Source: Tenodera sinensis (lineage: Eukaryota > Arthropoda > Insecta > Mantodea > Mantidae). Taken from it: a stretch of DNA of 64,000 nucleotides. Below are positions 1 to 12,344 of this stretch, one piece after another. Position 1 is the first letter of the stretch. Each line of letters opens with the position of its first letter. Position numbers and translations under genes: made by a program. The DNA lies in assembly GCA_030765045.1 (NCBI GenBank), contig CM060964.1, positions 277,754,888-277,818,887 of the forward strand, written 5' to 3'. The notes under the pieces are model-generated. The model did no database searches and had not been told where the DNA came from. It was given only the letters and a program-made list of their open reading frames with translations.

Positions 1-285
1 TTGAGGGTTGCGTATCTGAGCCTGTTCCAGTTTCCTTCTGAATTCCGGGAGGGTGCGCATTTCCAATACACTGCTTTGGTTTCTGCTTCACCTAAACGGG
101 AGGCTAGGGGTTAACCCACCCCTAGTCAATCGTCCAGGACTAGGTAATGCACCAAACTCCAGCGTGAGTGGGATGGCAAGCCCACTATATCCCCTGTGTA
201 GCCCTGTCATCCCAGTGGGATGACCCCTTGTTGGGCTCCTTGGTGAGTGGGGAGCACTGGGGGATGAAATTGATTAAACCCTTTT

Positions 286-1538
286 ATGGCTACAGTCACA
301 ATCAAAAGACGCCAAGTGCGCAAAGAAACGGAGGTAACCGCAGTGTCAGCAGCTCGGTACCTGGTGATCAGTAGATTGGAAGAGGCTCACTCATTTGTGA
401 AAGTGAACCCTTTTGTCATTCAGGTCTTGATAAAATAGCTGGTCCTGTAAAGTCCTGTGCCAGACTCTGTAACGGTTCTCTTCTTATTGAGACATTTACT
501 TCAGCCCAGTTCGACAAATTTTTAAAGGCCAAACTACTCCACGGGTATCCTATCCGTGTCGAAAAGCACCGTAGTCTGAGCTCTTCAAAGGGGGTCATCA
601 CCTCACCTCTGTTAGATGACATGTCAGAGGAAGAGATCTTGGTGTACTTATCGGATCAAGGAGTCGTAGAGGTCTACCGAGTCAGGGCTAAACACGTTGG
701 TGTCCAAGTGTACCCTGTACCCTGTTGCTTACGTTCGATCGGCTTGACCTGCCTTCGAAAATTAAGGCAGGTTACGAAGTGATCCCCGTACGGCCATATA
801 TTCCACGTCCTATGCATTGCTTTCAGTGCCAACGCTTTGGCCACACTAAAATGTCTTGCAAACTTGCAATTCCTGTGTGCGCCAAATGTGGAAAGGATGC
901 CCACGACGAAGTTTCTTCATCTGTTGTTTGCTGTGTGAATTGTAGGGGTGCCCATCCAGCGACATCCCGCGATTGCCCCCGCTTTAAGGACGAGAAAGCT
1001 ATACAAGAGCTGCAGGTGAAAGAACGTTTATCTTTCAGCGAAGCCTACAAACGCCATCTATTTCGCCAGCCTTCTGTTCTGAAATTTGGTACCTTCAGTT
1101 CGTAGTACAAGCGAAAGTGCAAAAGCGGGATATGAGTACGCAGACTCTTCCTGTAATCTCCAGTGCCGTCGCTACCCCTACTCTACCAGCTGCTTCTGCA
1201 TCCGACGCGCCTAAATCCTCCTCAAATTTAAAGTTCAGCCGAAACGAAGCGACTTCCTTAAATACCCTCAGACCTCCAGCAGTAGCCAATGTGGCGGGAA
1301 AGACAATTCTCCTTCGCCTCCTCGGAGATCCCGTTCACAGGAAGGCGCAGTCGAGATCACCGTGATTCTCCTCTTGTACCTACGGACAATCGTTTTCAGG
1401 CACCTTCTTCTGCTGGTAGTGAGACTCTTCCTTTAGACTTTAGAGGAACAAATGGAGCAGGAAACACCACCACCTAAAGGCCCTAGTCCCACGCGAAACT
1501 CCAAGGGTAAATTGAAGCGCCAGCCGCCGCTCAAGTGA
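286..1538 (+). pseudogene. ORF1 (gag-like CCHC protein) of I-like copy 1, decayed
   Basis: The first ATG is at 286 and a stop is at 1536-1538, with several frame changes between. The best-preserved part is 725-1105, which has a run of zinc knuckles (CFQCQRFGHTKMSC, then CAKCGKDAH, then CVNCRGAHPATSRDCP) after the motif VRPYIPRPMHC. In this family the domain binds the element's RNA. The upstream part (about 400-720) aligns with the SGLDKIAGPVKS region of copy 2. The C-terminal tail is Ser/Pro/Thr-rich and ends in a basic segment. It is followed by ORF2, from which the hAT insertion now separates it. Not functional as it stands. Confidence 0.85.
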
Positions 1539-1543
1539 CCTTA

Positions 1544-1551
1544 GCTTATTC
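1544..1551. repeat. Left 8-bp target site duplication of the hAT element
   Basis: GCTTATTC here is repeated exactly at 3566-3573. An 8-bp duplication is characteristic of hAT transposons. Copy 2 of the host element has no such duplication at this place. Confidence 0.9.
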
Positions 1552-3565
1552 CAGGGATGTCAAACAGCACTCCCAAACTGTGAACTTGAGACACGTGGAC
1601 TCTTGCTACCGGTCTCACCTCTGTTGTATACGGAGCTAGAAGAGTAGGGGTGAACTGGTGCCAAACAACAAACAGTGGCGGCTGGTACCATGCTTCATGT
1701 TCGTACAATTTACAAATGGAAATACACTGTTGAATTAGTCACTGATCCTTGTTTTATTGTTTGTTGTTTATTGATGCTTGGCAATTTTTCCTGCCCACAA
1801 GTTTGTCAATTTTAGGTTCTATCTCCGAAGAACATAGGCGTAACACTGACACTAAATATCTATCAGTAATGTTAGTACGCCTGAGCGCTTTATTGTTATT
1901 CAATTTAGAAAAAAAAACTGTTATGTCGACATTTATGTCGACGCAAACATTGCTATCAAACGACGCGCAGATTGACGAAGATGGGTAATGTAGTTTCAGG
2001 TAATGAAATATACAATTTGACACCTAAATTTCCGGAATTGCGCAATGGTGTGTTGTTTTGCAAGTCAATTAATTCTAATTGCAAGGGTTGTTGAAAAGTC
2101 TCCATTCGAGATCCATAGACTTATCTTCTCCAAATCTACTCTTGAATTCATTGAGGAGATCCTATAACAATGTTCTGTAGTTTGGTATCAGATGCTTACA
2201 GCCATCATTGAATACACTTTGCAAACGGGGAAAATGATGCACATCTTTATTATCAACTTGTGTTATCCACAATTCAAGCTTCTCCATAAATACTTTCAAG
2301 TCGTCAAACATGTTGATTACGAGTCTGTCCTTAACTTGTAATTTCAAATTAAGGGAATTGATATAGGAAGTCAAATTCACCAAGAACGCCAAATCATAAA
2401 TCCAGTCCACTATAGAGTTCTGGAGTTTGTAAATTGTGAGTTTCTAAGATTTTTTTTATTTCACTTCGAAGATTAAAGAACATAGTCAGCATATTGCCAC
2501 GACAAAGCCACCTTACTTGACAGTAATACGAAACCTCCGAAAAATCAGAGCTCACATATTCAAGAAATTGTTCGAACTGTCGATGACGTAAAGCATATGA
2601 GCGAATAATATTGACTATTCTTACAACGGCCGTCATAACATTCTTTACAGTAAGAGATTGAGCACAAAGATTTGCACGATGAATAAGACAATGAATAAAT
2701 TTAACTTTGTCTGCATCGAGTTCTTCTTGAGTCAGAAATCTTCGTACTCTTCCTACAAGTCCTGTTTCTTGTCCAGTCATACAAGGTGCGCCATCTGTTG
2801 CTATGCAGACTAATTTGTTCCATGGAAGTTTAAATTTAGCAATAGTTATTATTACACCATCAAAAATATACTTTCCTCGAGTCCGATCTTTTAATGAAAC
2901 AATATCGAGAAGGTCTTCAAAAACATTGCAATCTAAATCGACGCCCCTAATGAATATAGCCAGCTGTGCTTGTCTTTGCGGTCCGTACTCTCATCAAGAG
3001 CTCAAGAATAACACGTAAATCTGTTCATTCTTTCTATTAGTTCTTCCAAGTTATCTCCCATTTCTGATATACGTTCCGCAACAATATTACGAGACAGACT
3101 TATGCATTGAAACACATTAACGAGTTCCGGACATATTTCTTCTGCAGCAGTGGATGGTTTTGAAGCAGACGCAATGTGTTTGCTGATTCTGTAGTTTTTT
3201 TCCTAAATTGAATAACAAAGCACTCAGGCGTACAAATATTAATGACAGACATTTAGTGTCAGTGTTACGCCTATGTTCTTCGGAGATGGAACCTGAAATT
3301 AACAAACTTGTGGGCAGGAAGCATTGCCAAACATCCAAAAGACAATAAACAACAGACAACAAAAAGGACCAGTGACTGATTCAACAGTGTATTTCCATTT
3401 GTAAATTGTACAAACATGAAGCATGGTACCAGCCGCCACTGTTTGTTGTTGTTTGGAACCTGTTCACCCCTACTCTTCTAGCTGCGTATACAAAAGTGGC
3501 GAGACCGGTAGCAAGAGTCCACGCGTCACATGTTCACACTTTGGGAGCGCTGTTTGACATCCCTG
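1552..3565 (-). mobile_element. hAT transposon with about 370-bp terminal inverted repeats
   Basis: The element starts CAGGGATGTCAAACAG and ends CTGTTTGACATCCCTG, flanked by perfect 8-bp duplications (GCTTATTC). The two ends are inverted copies over roughly 1552-1920 and 3188-3565, with scattered mismatches. Such long arms are unusual, since hAT inverted repeats are normally 10-30 bp. CAGGG at the terminus is common in hAT elements. The interior encodes a decayed transposase on the minus strand. It sits between ORF1 and ORF2 of I-like copy 1, so it is younger than that copy. Confidence 0.92.
2162..3110 (-). pseudogene. hAT transposase remnant
   Basis: Read on the minus strand. About 3000-2800 gives a broken stretch resembling DESTDRKDKAQL and then an ATDGAPCMTG-type segment. 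2780-2394 gives MTGQETGLVGRVRRF, followed by an FIHCLIHRANLCA block typical of the hAT DDE catalytic region of the GTF2IRD2/ZBED-like group. 2410-2162 gives DLAFLVNLTSYINSLNLKLQ, also typical of that group. The N-terminal zinc finger and the C-terminal dimerisation block are missing or unrecognisable, and there are frameshifts between segments. Family assignment is from motif memory. Confidence 0.8.
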
Positions 3566-3586
3566 GCTTATTCCCTTTCCCTCCAG

Positions 3587-6500
3587 ATGTCCATTCTTCA
3601 GTGGAATGCACGTGGCATTCGCACACATAGAGCGCATTACAGTCACTTGCCAGATCGCTCTCTCCCACTATCATGTGTTTACAGGAAACCAAATTTCGTC
3701 AAAAGGACTCCTTCAACTTTCCTGGTTTTATTCCGGCACGTTTCGACCTTCCACCGGAACCTGGTTCTCCGGCACATGGGAGTGTCATGATCCTGATTCG
3801 AGACGACGTTTTCTACTAACATATCACGCTTACCACTACCTTGCAAGCTCTTGCTATTACCCTCAGTTTACCTGACTTTTCATTCACCATCTGTTCTGTG
3901 TACATCCCGCCTTGTGGGCTCCCGCTGGCGGACATTGATATTGCAGCTCTAGTGTCTTAGCTCGCAACATCCTTCCTTCTGTTGGGAGACTTCAATGCCA
4001 ATCACCCTCTTTGGGGTTCGAGCCGGGCATGTGCAAGAGGAACCCATCTTGCTGAGTTTTTCACACAGAACTGCCTCTCCGTTCTCAACACTGGTGAACC
4101 TACCTTTGTATCTGATTCTACTGCAACCTCCTCGCACCCGGACTTGTCTATTTACTCAGCACAGCTTACACATAGGTTGCTGTGGAACGTCGTCTCTGAT
4201 GCCTTTTCTATCGATCAATTCCCCTGCATTAGCAAAATGCTTTCACAAACCATGCCCTCGCCACTTGTACCCATCTAGCAGATGAGCAAAGCTAACTGGC
4301 CGCTTTATTCTCGCTTGGCTGTATTCGACGACCATCGGTTCGATGATGTTGACCAGACGGTGGACCACCTTACTTGCGTCATTATCTCCGCTGCCGAACC
4401 TACTATCCACAGATCGTCGCCACAACCACGACGATTACCGGTCCCCTAGTGGACTGACGAATGCCGGGTGGCTATTCGCGCACGCAGAGCTGCTCTTCGA
4501 GTGCTTCGCCGACACCCTACACTCGACAATCTGGTCATCTACAAGCAGAGCTCGTCGCATCATACGGGCCAGCAAGAAGACCTTCTGGTACCGCTTTGTG
4601 GAGTCCTTTAATTGTTTTACTCCTTCATCTGCCGTTTGGGACAAGCTTCGTCGGGTGGCTGGCAAAGTTTCTCCGTCCACGGTTCCTGGGCTCAGAGTCA
4701 ATAATGACTTCATCGTTTGTCCTCAAGAAGTTGCTGACACCCTAGACACTGCTTTTGCTGCAATTTGAAGCTCCTCGTGTTATGACCCAGCTATCCTTTC
4801 CTTCTTCCAACGGCGAGTGTTATAACACCTTTTTCACCATACCGGAGCTGGAGCGGGCCCTGGCCTCCTCCAAATGGTCTGTTCCTGGGCCGGATGGTGT
4901 TCACGTGTTAATGCTAAGCATCTTTCTTCGGCTGGTAAATTCTTTCTCTTGGAGGTGTATAACCACATCTGGCCTACCAGTACTTTTCCATCCGCTTGGC
5001 GCGAGGCCACTATTGTCCAGATCTTGAAACCTGGTAAGGAATGCCATCTACCTTCCAGTTATCGTCCGATCTCCCTCACCAGTTGCACCTGCAAGGTGAT
5101 GAAGCGCGTGATCATCGGGCGACTGACGTGGTGACTTGAATCTCAAACTCTGCTGTCCAATGTCCAGTGCAGTTTTCGTTGCTTCCGTTCAACGGTCGAC
5201 CACTTGGTATCGTTATCCACGCATATTATGAACGGATTTCTGAGGAAGAGTCGAGCGGTTGCTGTCTTTTTTTACCTTGAGAAGACGTATGCCACTTGCT
5301 GGAGGCATTGTATTCTTGGAACCCTCCATATATGGGGCATTTGTGGACGCCTGCCTCTTTTTATTCCCGAGTTTATGAAGGATAGGGTCTTTAGAGTTCG
5401 ACTTTATCTCGTGTTTTTACCCAAGAGATCGGAGTACCGCAGGGCTCGGTAATCACCGTCACCTTGTTTGCTATTGCCATCAATTCCATTGTGGAGTGTG
5501 CTCCTGCTGGAGTTTCCGCTTCATTGTTCTTCGACGATTTCGCTATTTACTGTAGTTCTCGGCGGGCTTGTCTGTTAGAGCGACGTCTCCAACTTTGTCT
5601 TGACCGCCTGGGCTTTAGAAAATGGTTTTCAGTTATCCGTAGAGAAAACCGTCTGTGTTAACTTCTGACGCCGGAAGGCGTTTCTCCCGCCTTCTCTCCA
5701 TCTCGGTGCAGTCGTTCTTCCTTAAACAGGCGAGACGAAATTTTTGGGGTTGGTCTTTGACAGGAAACTATGCTGGTCCTCTCATATTTCGTATTTAAAA
5801 GCAAGGTGCGAGCGTTCTCTTAGTGTTTTACGCGTTTTATGTGGCACATCATGGGGAGCCGATCGGACAGCACTTTTACGATTATATCGCTCTCTTGTCC
5901 GATCGAAACTTGTCAGTTCGGCCATCTATTTTAAAGTGTCTCGACCTGATTCATCACCGGGGTATCAGGTTGATAACTTGGCGCTTTTCAGACGAGTCCG
6001 GTTATTAGCCTTTGTGCGGAAGCTGCCGAACCTCCGCTCTCTTATCGGCTCGATGTCCTTCTTTGTAGCTATGCCTGCAGCCTTCTTAGCCTGCCTGGAG
6101 ATCCGTTTTTTTTTCCCACGTTTTTTTAACGATTCCTTGGACCGTCAGTACTCTACGAGCTCCATGGACCTACTCCCTCCTGGCGTTCGGTTTCGCTGTC
6201 TGCTTCGGCTATTGGACATCGCCCTACCAGCCAGCTTTCCCAGCAGAGAATCCAGATCTCCACCCTTGCTCCGTTCGCCGCCTACCGTGGATCTGGAATT
6301 GTTGTCCCTGCCGAAGTCGACGACGCCCGCATCGTCTATTCGCTTGGCCTTCTCTCTTAGAGCGCATTTTGCCCACTGCTATTTTATATGCACTGATGGC
6401 TCTAAGGATGATCGCGGAGTAGGATGTGCTTTTATTCATGATCGGCAGAGTTTTAGCTTTCGTCTTGATTTTTACAGCTGAGCTCTTTGGTATTTACCAA

Positions 6501-7155
6501 GCTCTTTTATATATTCATCGGCAAACCTTGCGGCATTGGATTATTTGTTCCGACTCCCTGAGTGCTTTGCAGAGCCTAAGGGTGCTGTACAGCTACCATC
6601 CGCTCGTGCAGTGTATCCAGGACAGCCTACACACGCTCGCTGGTGCTGGCATTAGCGTGTCTTTTGTGTTGGTGCCTGGACACGTAGGTCTTCCAGGGAA
6701 TGAGGCTGCCGATGTTGCTGCGAAGGCAGCAGTTTTAGGTCCCGGGTGTTTTAGCTCTTGTGTTCCCTTTGACGACTTGCGCGCTGTTTTACGTAGTGTT
6801 ATCCTTTCACGGTGGCGTGCTAACTGGAATGCTGCTCAGGGGAACAAACTTCGGGAGGTGAAGCCCCTCCCAGTCACCTGGAGGACTTCCTCGCGCGCTT
6901 GTCGGCACGAGGAAGTGATTTGAGCTACACGGGCACTGCCGTCTTAGTCATTTTTATCTTCTGACCCGGCGCCGCTTTGTGCTCATTGTAATGAGCCTTT
7001 GACGGTCGACCATGTTTTAATTCAGTGCCAGCTTTTATCTCAGTTTCGCGTGTCCCTGGGACTGCCGGTTACCCTGGTCGAGGTTCTGGCAGATACTTCC
7101 AGTGCTGTATCTCTTAAATTTTGTTCGTCTCAGTGGTACAGGAGGCCGTGTTTAA
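3587..7155 (+). pseudogene. ORF2 (endonuclease-RT-RNase H) of I-like copy 1, decayed
   Basis: The start is ATG-TCC-ATT-CTT-CAG-TGG-AAT (MSILQWNARGIRTH), the usual start of the APE-type endonuclease. An endonuclease segment LLGDFNANHPLWGS follows at about 3975-4020. RT blocks lie at 4870-5640, with LFFDDFAIYC replacing the usual F/YxDD box (FDD retained), and a thumb segment from about 5744. RNase H spans about 6390-6740 (FICTDGSKDD, then a TAELFGIYQ block, then GHVGLPGNEAADVAAKAA). A C-terminal Cys/His region runs to about 7060. At least six frame changes are needed to follow it. Confidence 0.85.
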
Positions 7156-7419
7156 ACCGCTGGTTTTATCTTTAGTTTTTCGTTGGTCACATGTTCTTAT
7201 GTGCAGTTCGTTACTTCTGCAGATACATGTGGGTAAAGTGTTACTTTTAGCTCTACTTTTAGCATTACTGGCACTGTTTTGGTGACCTTTTAATTCTCGT
7301 AACACTTTAGACAGCAGGTTACCTGCCTGCACTTTTTAAGTTCCTTGTGTTGTTTGGGCACTAATAACCCCAGCAGTTGTGTGCCCTAAAACACCAGTAC
7401 TACCCTTGTTATTGTTATT

Positions 7420-7525
7420 AGGGCTTGGATTTTTAGGTGCTAAAAACTTGGAAAATGTTTATTTTTTATGTGCTAAAATGTCAAAAATATGTGCTAAAAG
7501 GTCAGAAATGTGTGCTAAAACAAAT
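7420..7525 (+). repeat. Transposon end with four GTGCTAAAA subterminal repeats
   Basis: Starting at ATTAGGGCTTGGATTTTTAG, the motif GTGCTAAAA occurs four times (near 7437, 7472, 7491 and 7511). Short subterminal repeats next to an ATTAGRGC-type terminus resemble the end of the hAT element near 50500-50655. I therefore read this as the end of a non-autonomous hAT-like element, with low certainty about its other end (possibly near 9290, where TTATGTGA/TTTATGTG repeats occur). Confidence 0.45.
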
Positions 7526-9380
7526 ACAACTTTTTAAAGATCTGAATAGCTAAACTAATATAAACACACGTGGTACTCACTAGACACTATTCCTGGGAGG
7601 AATCATCAAGTACTGTAGCGTTACAGCATATGACCACAGGATTCCTTAAATTTTCCACCCCAAAAGATTGTTGATTGTCACCAAGAACTGTCTTGAATTT
7701 TGAAAATGACCACTTCACAAGAAGTAAGTCTAACATAATTATAACATGGAATGTCACACTCAAAACAATGTCTTCATGTTGCCATCCAACACATTCTAAA
7801 TTAACAGACTATGTTAAATCCACTATTTTTTCGGAACCTTCCTTGCATTTTCTTTGTACTTTCTCTAAATAGAGGAAGTATTATATTCCACCCAAAAATT
7901 CAATGTTGAGATTTCACCAGAAATATATGTTTTGAGACCCCCTAAATAAACACAAAGGCATTTTTAGAAAAAGGTCTGCCCTCGCATGTGTATCTGTGTC
8001 TGTCTGTGGGCAGCATAACTCAAAAATGAAAAGTTAGTTAAAAACCAAAGTTGATATTTAAGTTTAATGTTTTTCAAGGATGCAACACAAAAGTTTTGTG
8101 CAAAATTCCTCCACCATAAACTACCCTTTTCATTGAAAGTTTTTTGAAAACTTTGATTTTCTTGAAAATGACTAAGGATTTTGAGTAAAATGCCATATGT
8201 TTGAGATATTTTATGGCAAATGGAGTGTATATTTTGAATTTTCTGGCTATAGCCTATGCAGAGTCCTGTTTACTCTGGATGACTTTTGAATAACTGGGAT
8301 ACCATAAGAGATAGACCAAATCATACCATAGAAGAAATGTAGATCTCGCTAAAACACGCATGTCTAAATAATCTTTTTGTAGAATGAACCTTTTCAAAGA
8401 TATTCCTGGTTATTTTTGTCAGTTTCAGAAAACTTAACTTTCCTCAAATGCAACATCGTTCATTTTTTGTTAGTTGTGCAAAAAGGACGGAATCTCAAAG
8501 CTTTAAAAGATTTGACTATCGTTCACAGCCTACTATATTCCCATATTCCCCTTGCACCTACAAGGAAATAAGCAAATGTCTATCTCAACTAATGCGAAGA
8601 AGGCATAGGAATAAGAGTTTGTAATAATGGTTAGTACAAGAGTACGGAAAGTCATGCGAGTACAACGCATCAGATTTTTAAATTTTGTGCTACAGGATCA
8701 AAAAGAACCTAGAGTTTTTCCCCTCTCTCTCCACATCCTGAACTACTTTAACTGCCTCTCCCAAAGACATTCCTACTGATTCCAGTTTCTTTATGGAATT
8801 ACAGAGGAAACAAAGATTTCTTAACATTGGTTTTAAATTTTGCAGTGTATTGTTGCACTTGCACTACTTGCACTAATCCACTGTGAACTCAAAATTTTTG
8901 ATACGTAATTTCCCAACACAACACAACTAGAATGTCACATAATCTTTGTGGATTCACAAATGACTAATTGACTACACAGTTTAACAAGTATCAGTGTATA
9001 TACTGGCCAGATTGTGAAGCAATAACAGATGAAGTGGAGCAAATCCCCATTCTTATGTTACAGGCTCATGTTGCTGAGTAACCAGGATGTTTATATTTTC
9101 TTCCAACTGGAGGGATAGTATAGCTGACATCAGTTCTAGCTGCTTTTATGTGATTTATGTGAAATTTATTTTTAAACTGTTTCCTTTATGCGATTTTTTT
9201 GTAATTTATGTGAATATCCCAAAATATTTATTTACATAAAAAAATCAGAAAATATGCATTTTTATGTGCAATAAAACTTAAAATATTTGCTCCAGTGTAA
9301 ATATCCAGGACATTAAACAAAGTTTCAAGTTTATATAGGATGCAAACAAAATGTGTATTTTCCTAGCAATCTGAGCCCTA
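7526..9380. other. Non-coding stretch; contains one copy of a dispersed repeat
   Basis: No supported gene. About 7860-8400 matches other places in the window (38705-38905 inverted, 44190-44400, 47330-47460). The rest is AT-rich with no open frame resembling a known protein. 9140-9290 is rich in TTTATGTG-like repeats and may be the far end of the element starting at 7420. Confidence 0.6.
7860..8400 (+). repeat. Dispersed repeat family R, copy 1
   Basis: Contains GAGATTTCACCAGAAATATA and CAGCATAACTCAAAAATGAA, both found in inverted orientation at 38705-38905. Its distal part (ACCATAAGAGATAGACCAAA) matches 44275-44295. I recognise no coding capacity or terminal repeats. It is probably a non-autonomous transposon; the class is unknown. 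Confidence 0.6.
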
Positions 9381-9583
<203 letters not shown>

Positions 9584-9635
9584 CATTATCAGTATCATTA
9601 TCAATATCATTGTCATCTATATTATCATAATATTA

Positions 9636-9664
9636 CCATCATCATCATCATCATCATCATCATT
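9636..9664. repeat. (ATC)n microsatellite
   Basis: About nine pure ATC units just after the large ATT array; probably one compound microsatellite. Confidence 0.9.
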
Positions 9665-10965
9665 ATTTTTAATTTACTTAAGGATGTTAGCACTGTGGTG
9701 TCAGTGTCTCCTCTTGTTTCTTTTCAACTACGAACAGCATAACATGGCCGTACTTCAATACAGACAAGACTCGCTCTTACTCCCATTAGTGTGAACTGGT
9801 CATTGAAAGTTTACAGGGCCACTCTTATATAATTTATTCTTTGCATAAATGTCACACTTGTATTTTTACTTTATGAAGAAAGCATAAAAAGTGCAACAAT
9901 TTTGCAATGAAATAAGATATTTGTTTTTTTGTTGCATGCGTATCAGAAAATTTTGACATATTTTTTGTTTCATGCTCATTATATACTAATGTGTGAAACC
10001 TATTGTACCTAAAATTATATTTATATTTTAACACACCACTCTCCCCCCCTCCCCCCCCCCCCCCAAAAAAAAAAGAAGACTAGGAAGGACAGTTCGTAAT
10101 TGGAAAAAAAGAATCTAAATTTTTTTCTGCAATTTACGTAGAATTACCAGTTATTTGTAAGAATTTATTGATTTTTGCCAAGACTGCACACAGTTTGTTA
10201 CTATAGAGCTATTCATGACTTCTAGAGGGCCATATACACAACAAAATACAATGGAATGTAGTTCAGTATTCTATTTGAAATGTTTTTAAGGTATTTAATC
10301 AGCTACTAAGAGACCAGAGTTTTCTTTATCACAATTTCGGAGTCACAAGCAAATGGCATTATTTTTTTAAAATTCAGATTATTGCATTATTCTACTCTTT
10401 TACAACTAGTGTGTGGAGGTGGAACAATTTTTCTGAAGTAAATATCAATGGACTGGAGAATATACCACTTCTGCTAATGCAATAAAGAAATAAAACTGCA
10501 AAATACTTTCAAAATAGAAAATCCATATATCATCAGAGAAGAAAAGAAATGGTATCACTCTCTAACTTCTCTATTTAAAAAAAGACCTACTTTCAACACT
10601 TGCCTCCATCTTCAGCAGAAATTTAACTTGTGAGCTCCTGACTGATAGCGGCCTGTAGAAGTTTCTTTGTAGGACACACAAATTTTTGGATGATTTGTGA
10701 AAGAAAGTGAATTTTTTAAAAATGTTTTTGGTTTTTCGCCTGGAGTGTTAATTTTCATTCTTTTATCAGCACTCTGGAAAGCATAAAACCAAAAACCAAA
10801 AAATTCACTTACCATCCTGTAGCACATCGGTTCTCAATCTATAGTATGCATACCCCTTAAGGAGACGTGAAAATTTCTACGGGGTATGCAGCAGGTCAAT
10901 AAAAAATTAAAACGGATTTGGTGCCACCCCTCTGAGTTACTTGAACTTGAGTCTGCTGTGTTTAC
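9665..10965. other. Non-coding stretch
   Basis: No gene seen. It contains a C-homopolymer/A-homopolymer tract at about 10041-10075 that is likely to be unstable in sequencing. Nothing else recognisable. Confidence 0.6.
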
Positions 10966-11260
10966 AAGTGAGTGAGTAAGTGTTGTTTAAGGGCCTGTCA
11001 GCAACGAGGTCATTAGGGCCCAAAGTCCAAAAAGAAAACAAGCAAAAAAATAAAACCTCACCCCTAAAAAGTAAAAAGGTGAAAGTTAAAATAGCTAAAA
11101 AATGTTAAAAAAACTAAAAACGAGAGCTAAAACAGTTAAAGGTTAAAAACTGGTAAAAGTGTCACTTGCTATAAAACATAAGCTGATAAAGCCTTTAAAA
11201 GGTAAAAAACGAAATAAAAGAACTAAAAACATTCTAAAAGTCTATATCCGCCAAGATAAA
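10966..11260 (-). mobile_element. 3'-terminal fragment of an I-like element
   Basis: The reverse complement closely matches the 3' UTR at 57400-57591. Both contain GGTGAGGTTTTAT followed by a Thy-rich run, GGGCCCTAATGACCT, a GACRGGCCC segment, and a tail of ACTCACTCAC. It is a severely 5'-truncated insertion with no coding sequence, in the opposite orientation to copies 1 and 2. Confidence 0.8.
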
Positions 11261-11660
11261 AGAGGTCTGAGAAAGCTGATGCAGTGAAAGTACTTGAAGC
11301 TGCACTAAGCAGTCCCACCAAAGCCACCAAATTATTGTCTTCATTTAAAAACTACCCTTCTGAAAATATAACTAAAAACAATAACAATGAAGCATTAGCA
11401 CTTATGATGGATGTCAATTTCAGTATTAAGGCTCAGAACAAGGAATAGAAATGCTGACTTATACCCAGCATATAATAAAATATGGGAGCCTAAGCTCATG
11501 TGTTTCCTAAACAAAGAATATGTTAATGTCACAGAAATCAGTGCTGAAATAATTTTACAAGGATTGCTGAACCATACGCTTGGTCGGATTATTCAGTGTA
11601 TGGAATCTGCTCCAACTAATTTTTTTTAAATAGGGTAACCTAAAGTTATTGAGCAAATGG
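11261..11660 (+). pseudogene. Unclassified transposon-associated ORF fragment
   Basis: The frame 11411-11629 contains LYPAYNKIWEPKLMCF followed by an LQGLLNHTLGRIIQ block. This recalls a domain that recurs in multicopy 'uncharacterized' insect proteins (pattern NANIYPSYNxxxEAK...LLxHT). The upstream part (11260-11410) is coding-like in other frames. I do not know the function; a mobile origin is inferred from the multicopy family and the setting. Confidence 0.4.
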
Positions 11661-11664
11661 GAGT

Positions 11665-12180
11665 GTGATGGTAGTAAAAGTCACTCAAAGGATGGATAAC
11701 TGGCCGAATAAAGCCTACATACCGTTCTACGGTTCCGTCTCAAACAAGATCTCCCGCATACTCACTAGGTATAACATCGAGACTTTCTTCACGCCTCCAA
11801 AGAAGATCCAAGAATACCTTAGGCCGGTAAAAGAACCACTTCAGCTCAAGGTCCCAGGAGTGTACAGGATTCCTTGTGAATGTGGTAAAGTGTATGTAGG
11901 CCAAATAGGACGCACAATAGAAGAAAGATGTAAAGAACATCAACGCAATATCAGGCTCCTACAACTAGATAAGTCGGCAGTGGCCAAGCACTGTATACAG
12001 TATGTCCACAAAATAAACTCTGAAGACATCAAAGTTCTGGGTCATACGGATAAACACTGGGACAGGGTCATTAAGGAAGCCATCCAAATCAAACTACATC
12101 CAAACAATTACAACAGGAACTGCGAACTTCAACTAAACCCTGCCTGGACAATAGCCATCAAACACATCCACACATCCATC
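11665..12180 (+). pseudogene. Penelope-like element, GIY-YIG endonuclease fragment
   Basis: The frame from 11665 contains YIPFYGSVSNKISRIL, the RT-to-endonuclease connector, then a GIY-YIG domain: GVYRIPCECGKVYVGQIGRT, with ERCKEHQRNIRL after it. CECGKVYVGQ-GRT-EER-EH is the usual Penelope pattern. The RT part upstream is absent. The fragment ends abruptly at about 12180, where I-like copy 2 begins, so that element probably inserted into or beside it. No Penelope continuation is seen after 18737. Confidence 0.88.
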
Positions 12181-12344
12181 CCTAGTCAATCGGCCAGGAC
12201 TAGGTAAAGCACCGAACTCCAGGGTGAGAGGGATGGCGAGCCCGCTATATCCCCTGTGTAGCCCTGTCATCCCAGTGGGATGACCCCTTGTTGTGCTCCG
12301 TGGTGGGTGGGAGCACTGGGGGATGAAATTTTATTTAGCTCTTT

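Larger units (their letters stand above)
1..7405 (+). mobile_element. I-like non-LTR retrotransposon, copy 1 (decayed, interrupted by a hAT)
   Basis: The layout is 5' UTR, gag-like ORF1 (286-1538), ORF2 (3587-7155) and 3' UTR. From about 119 the 5' UTR matches copy 2 (from 12181) almost base for base, including the segment on the CCCAGTGGGATGACCCC motif. The 3' end near 7405 matches the copy 2 terminus (conserved GTGCCCTAAA). An RNase H domain after the RT places it with I-clade-type elements; the exact clade is inferred. The left boundary is uncertain: bases 1-118 have no counterpart before copy 2 and could be extra 5' UTR or flank. Many stops and frameshifts make it non-functional. Confidence 0.85.

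Noticed and set aside
6224..6439. Antisense open frames over RT and RNase H regions (also 14713-14940, 15500-15799, 56966-57229)
   Set aside because: Shadows of the retrotransposon coding strand.
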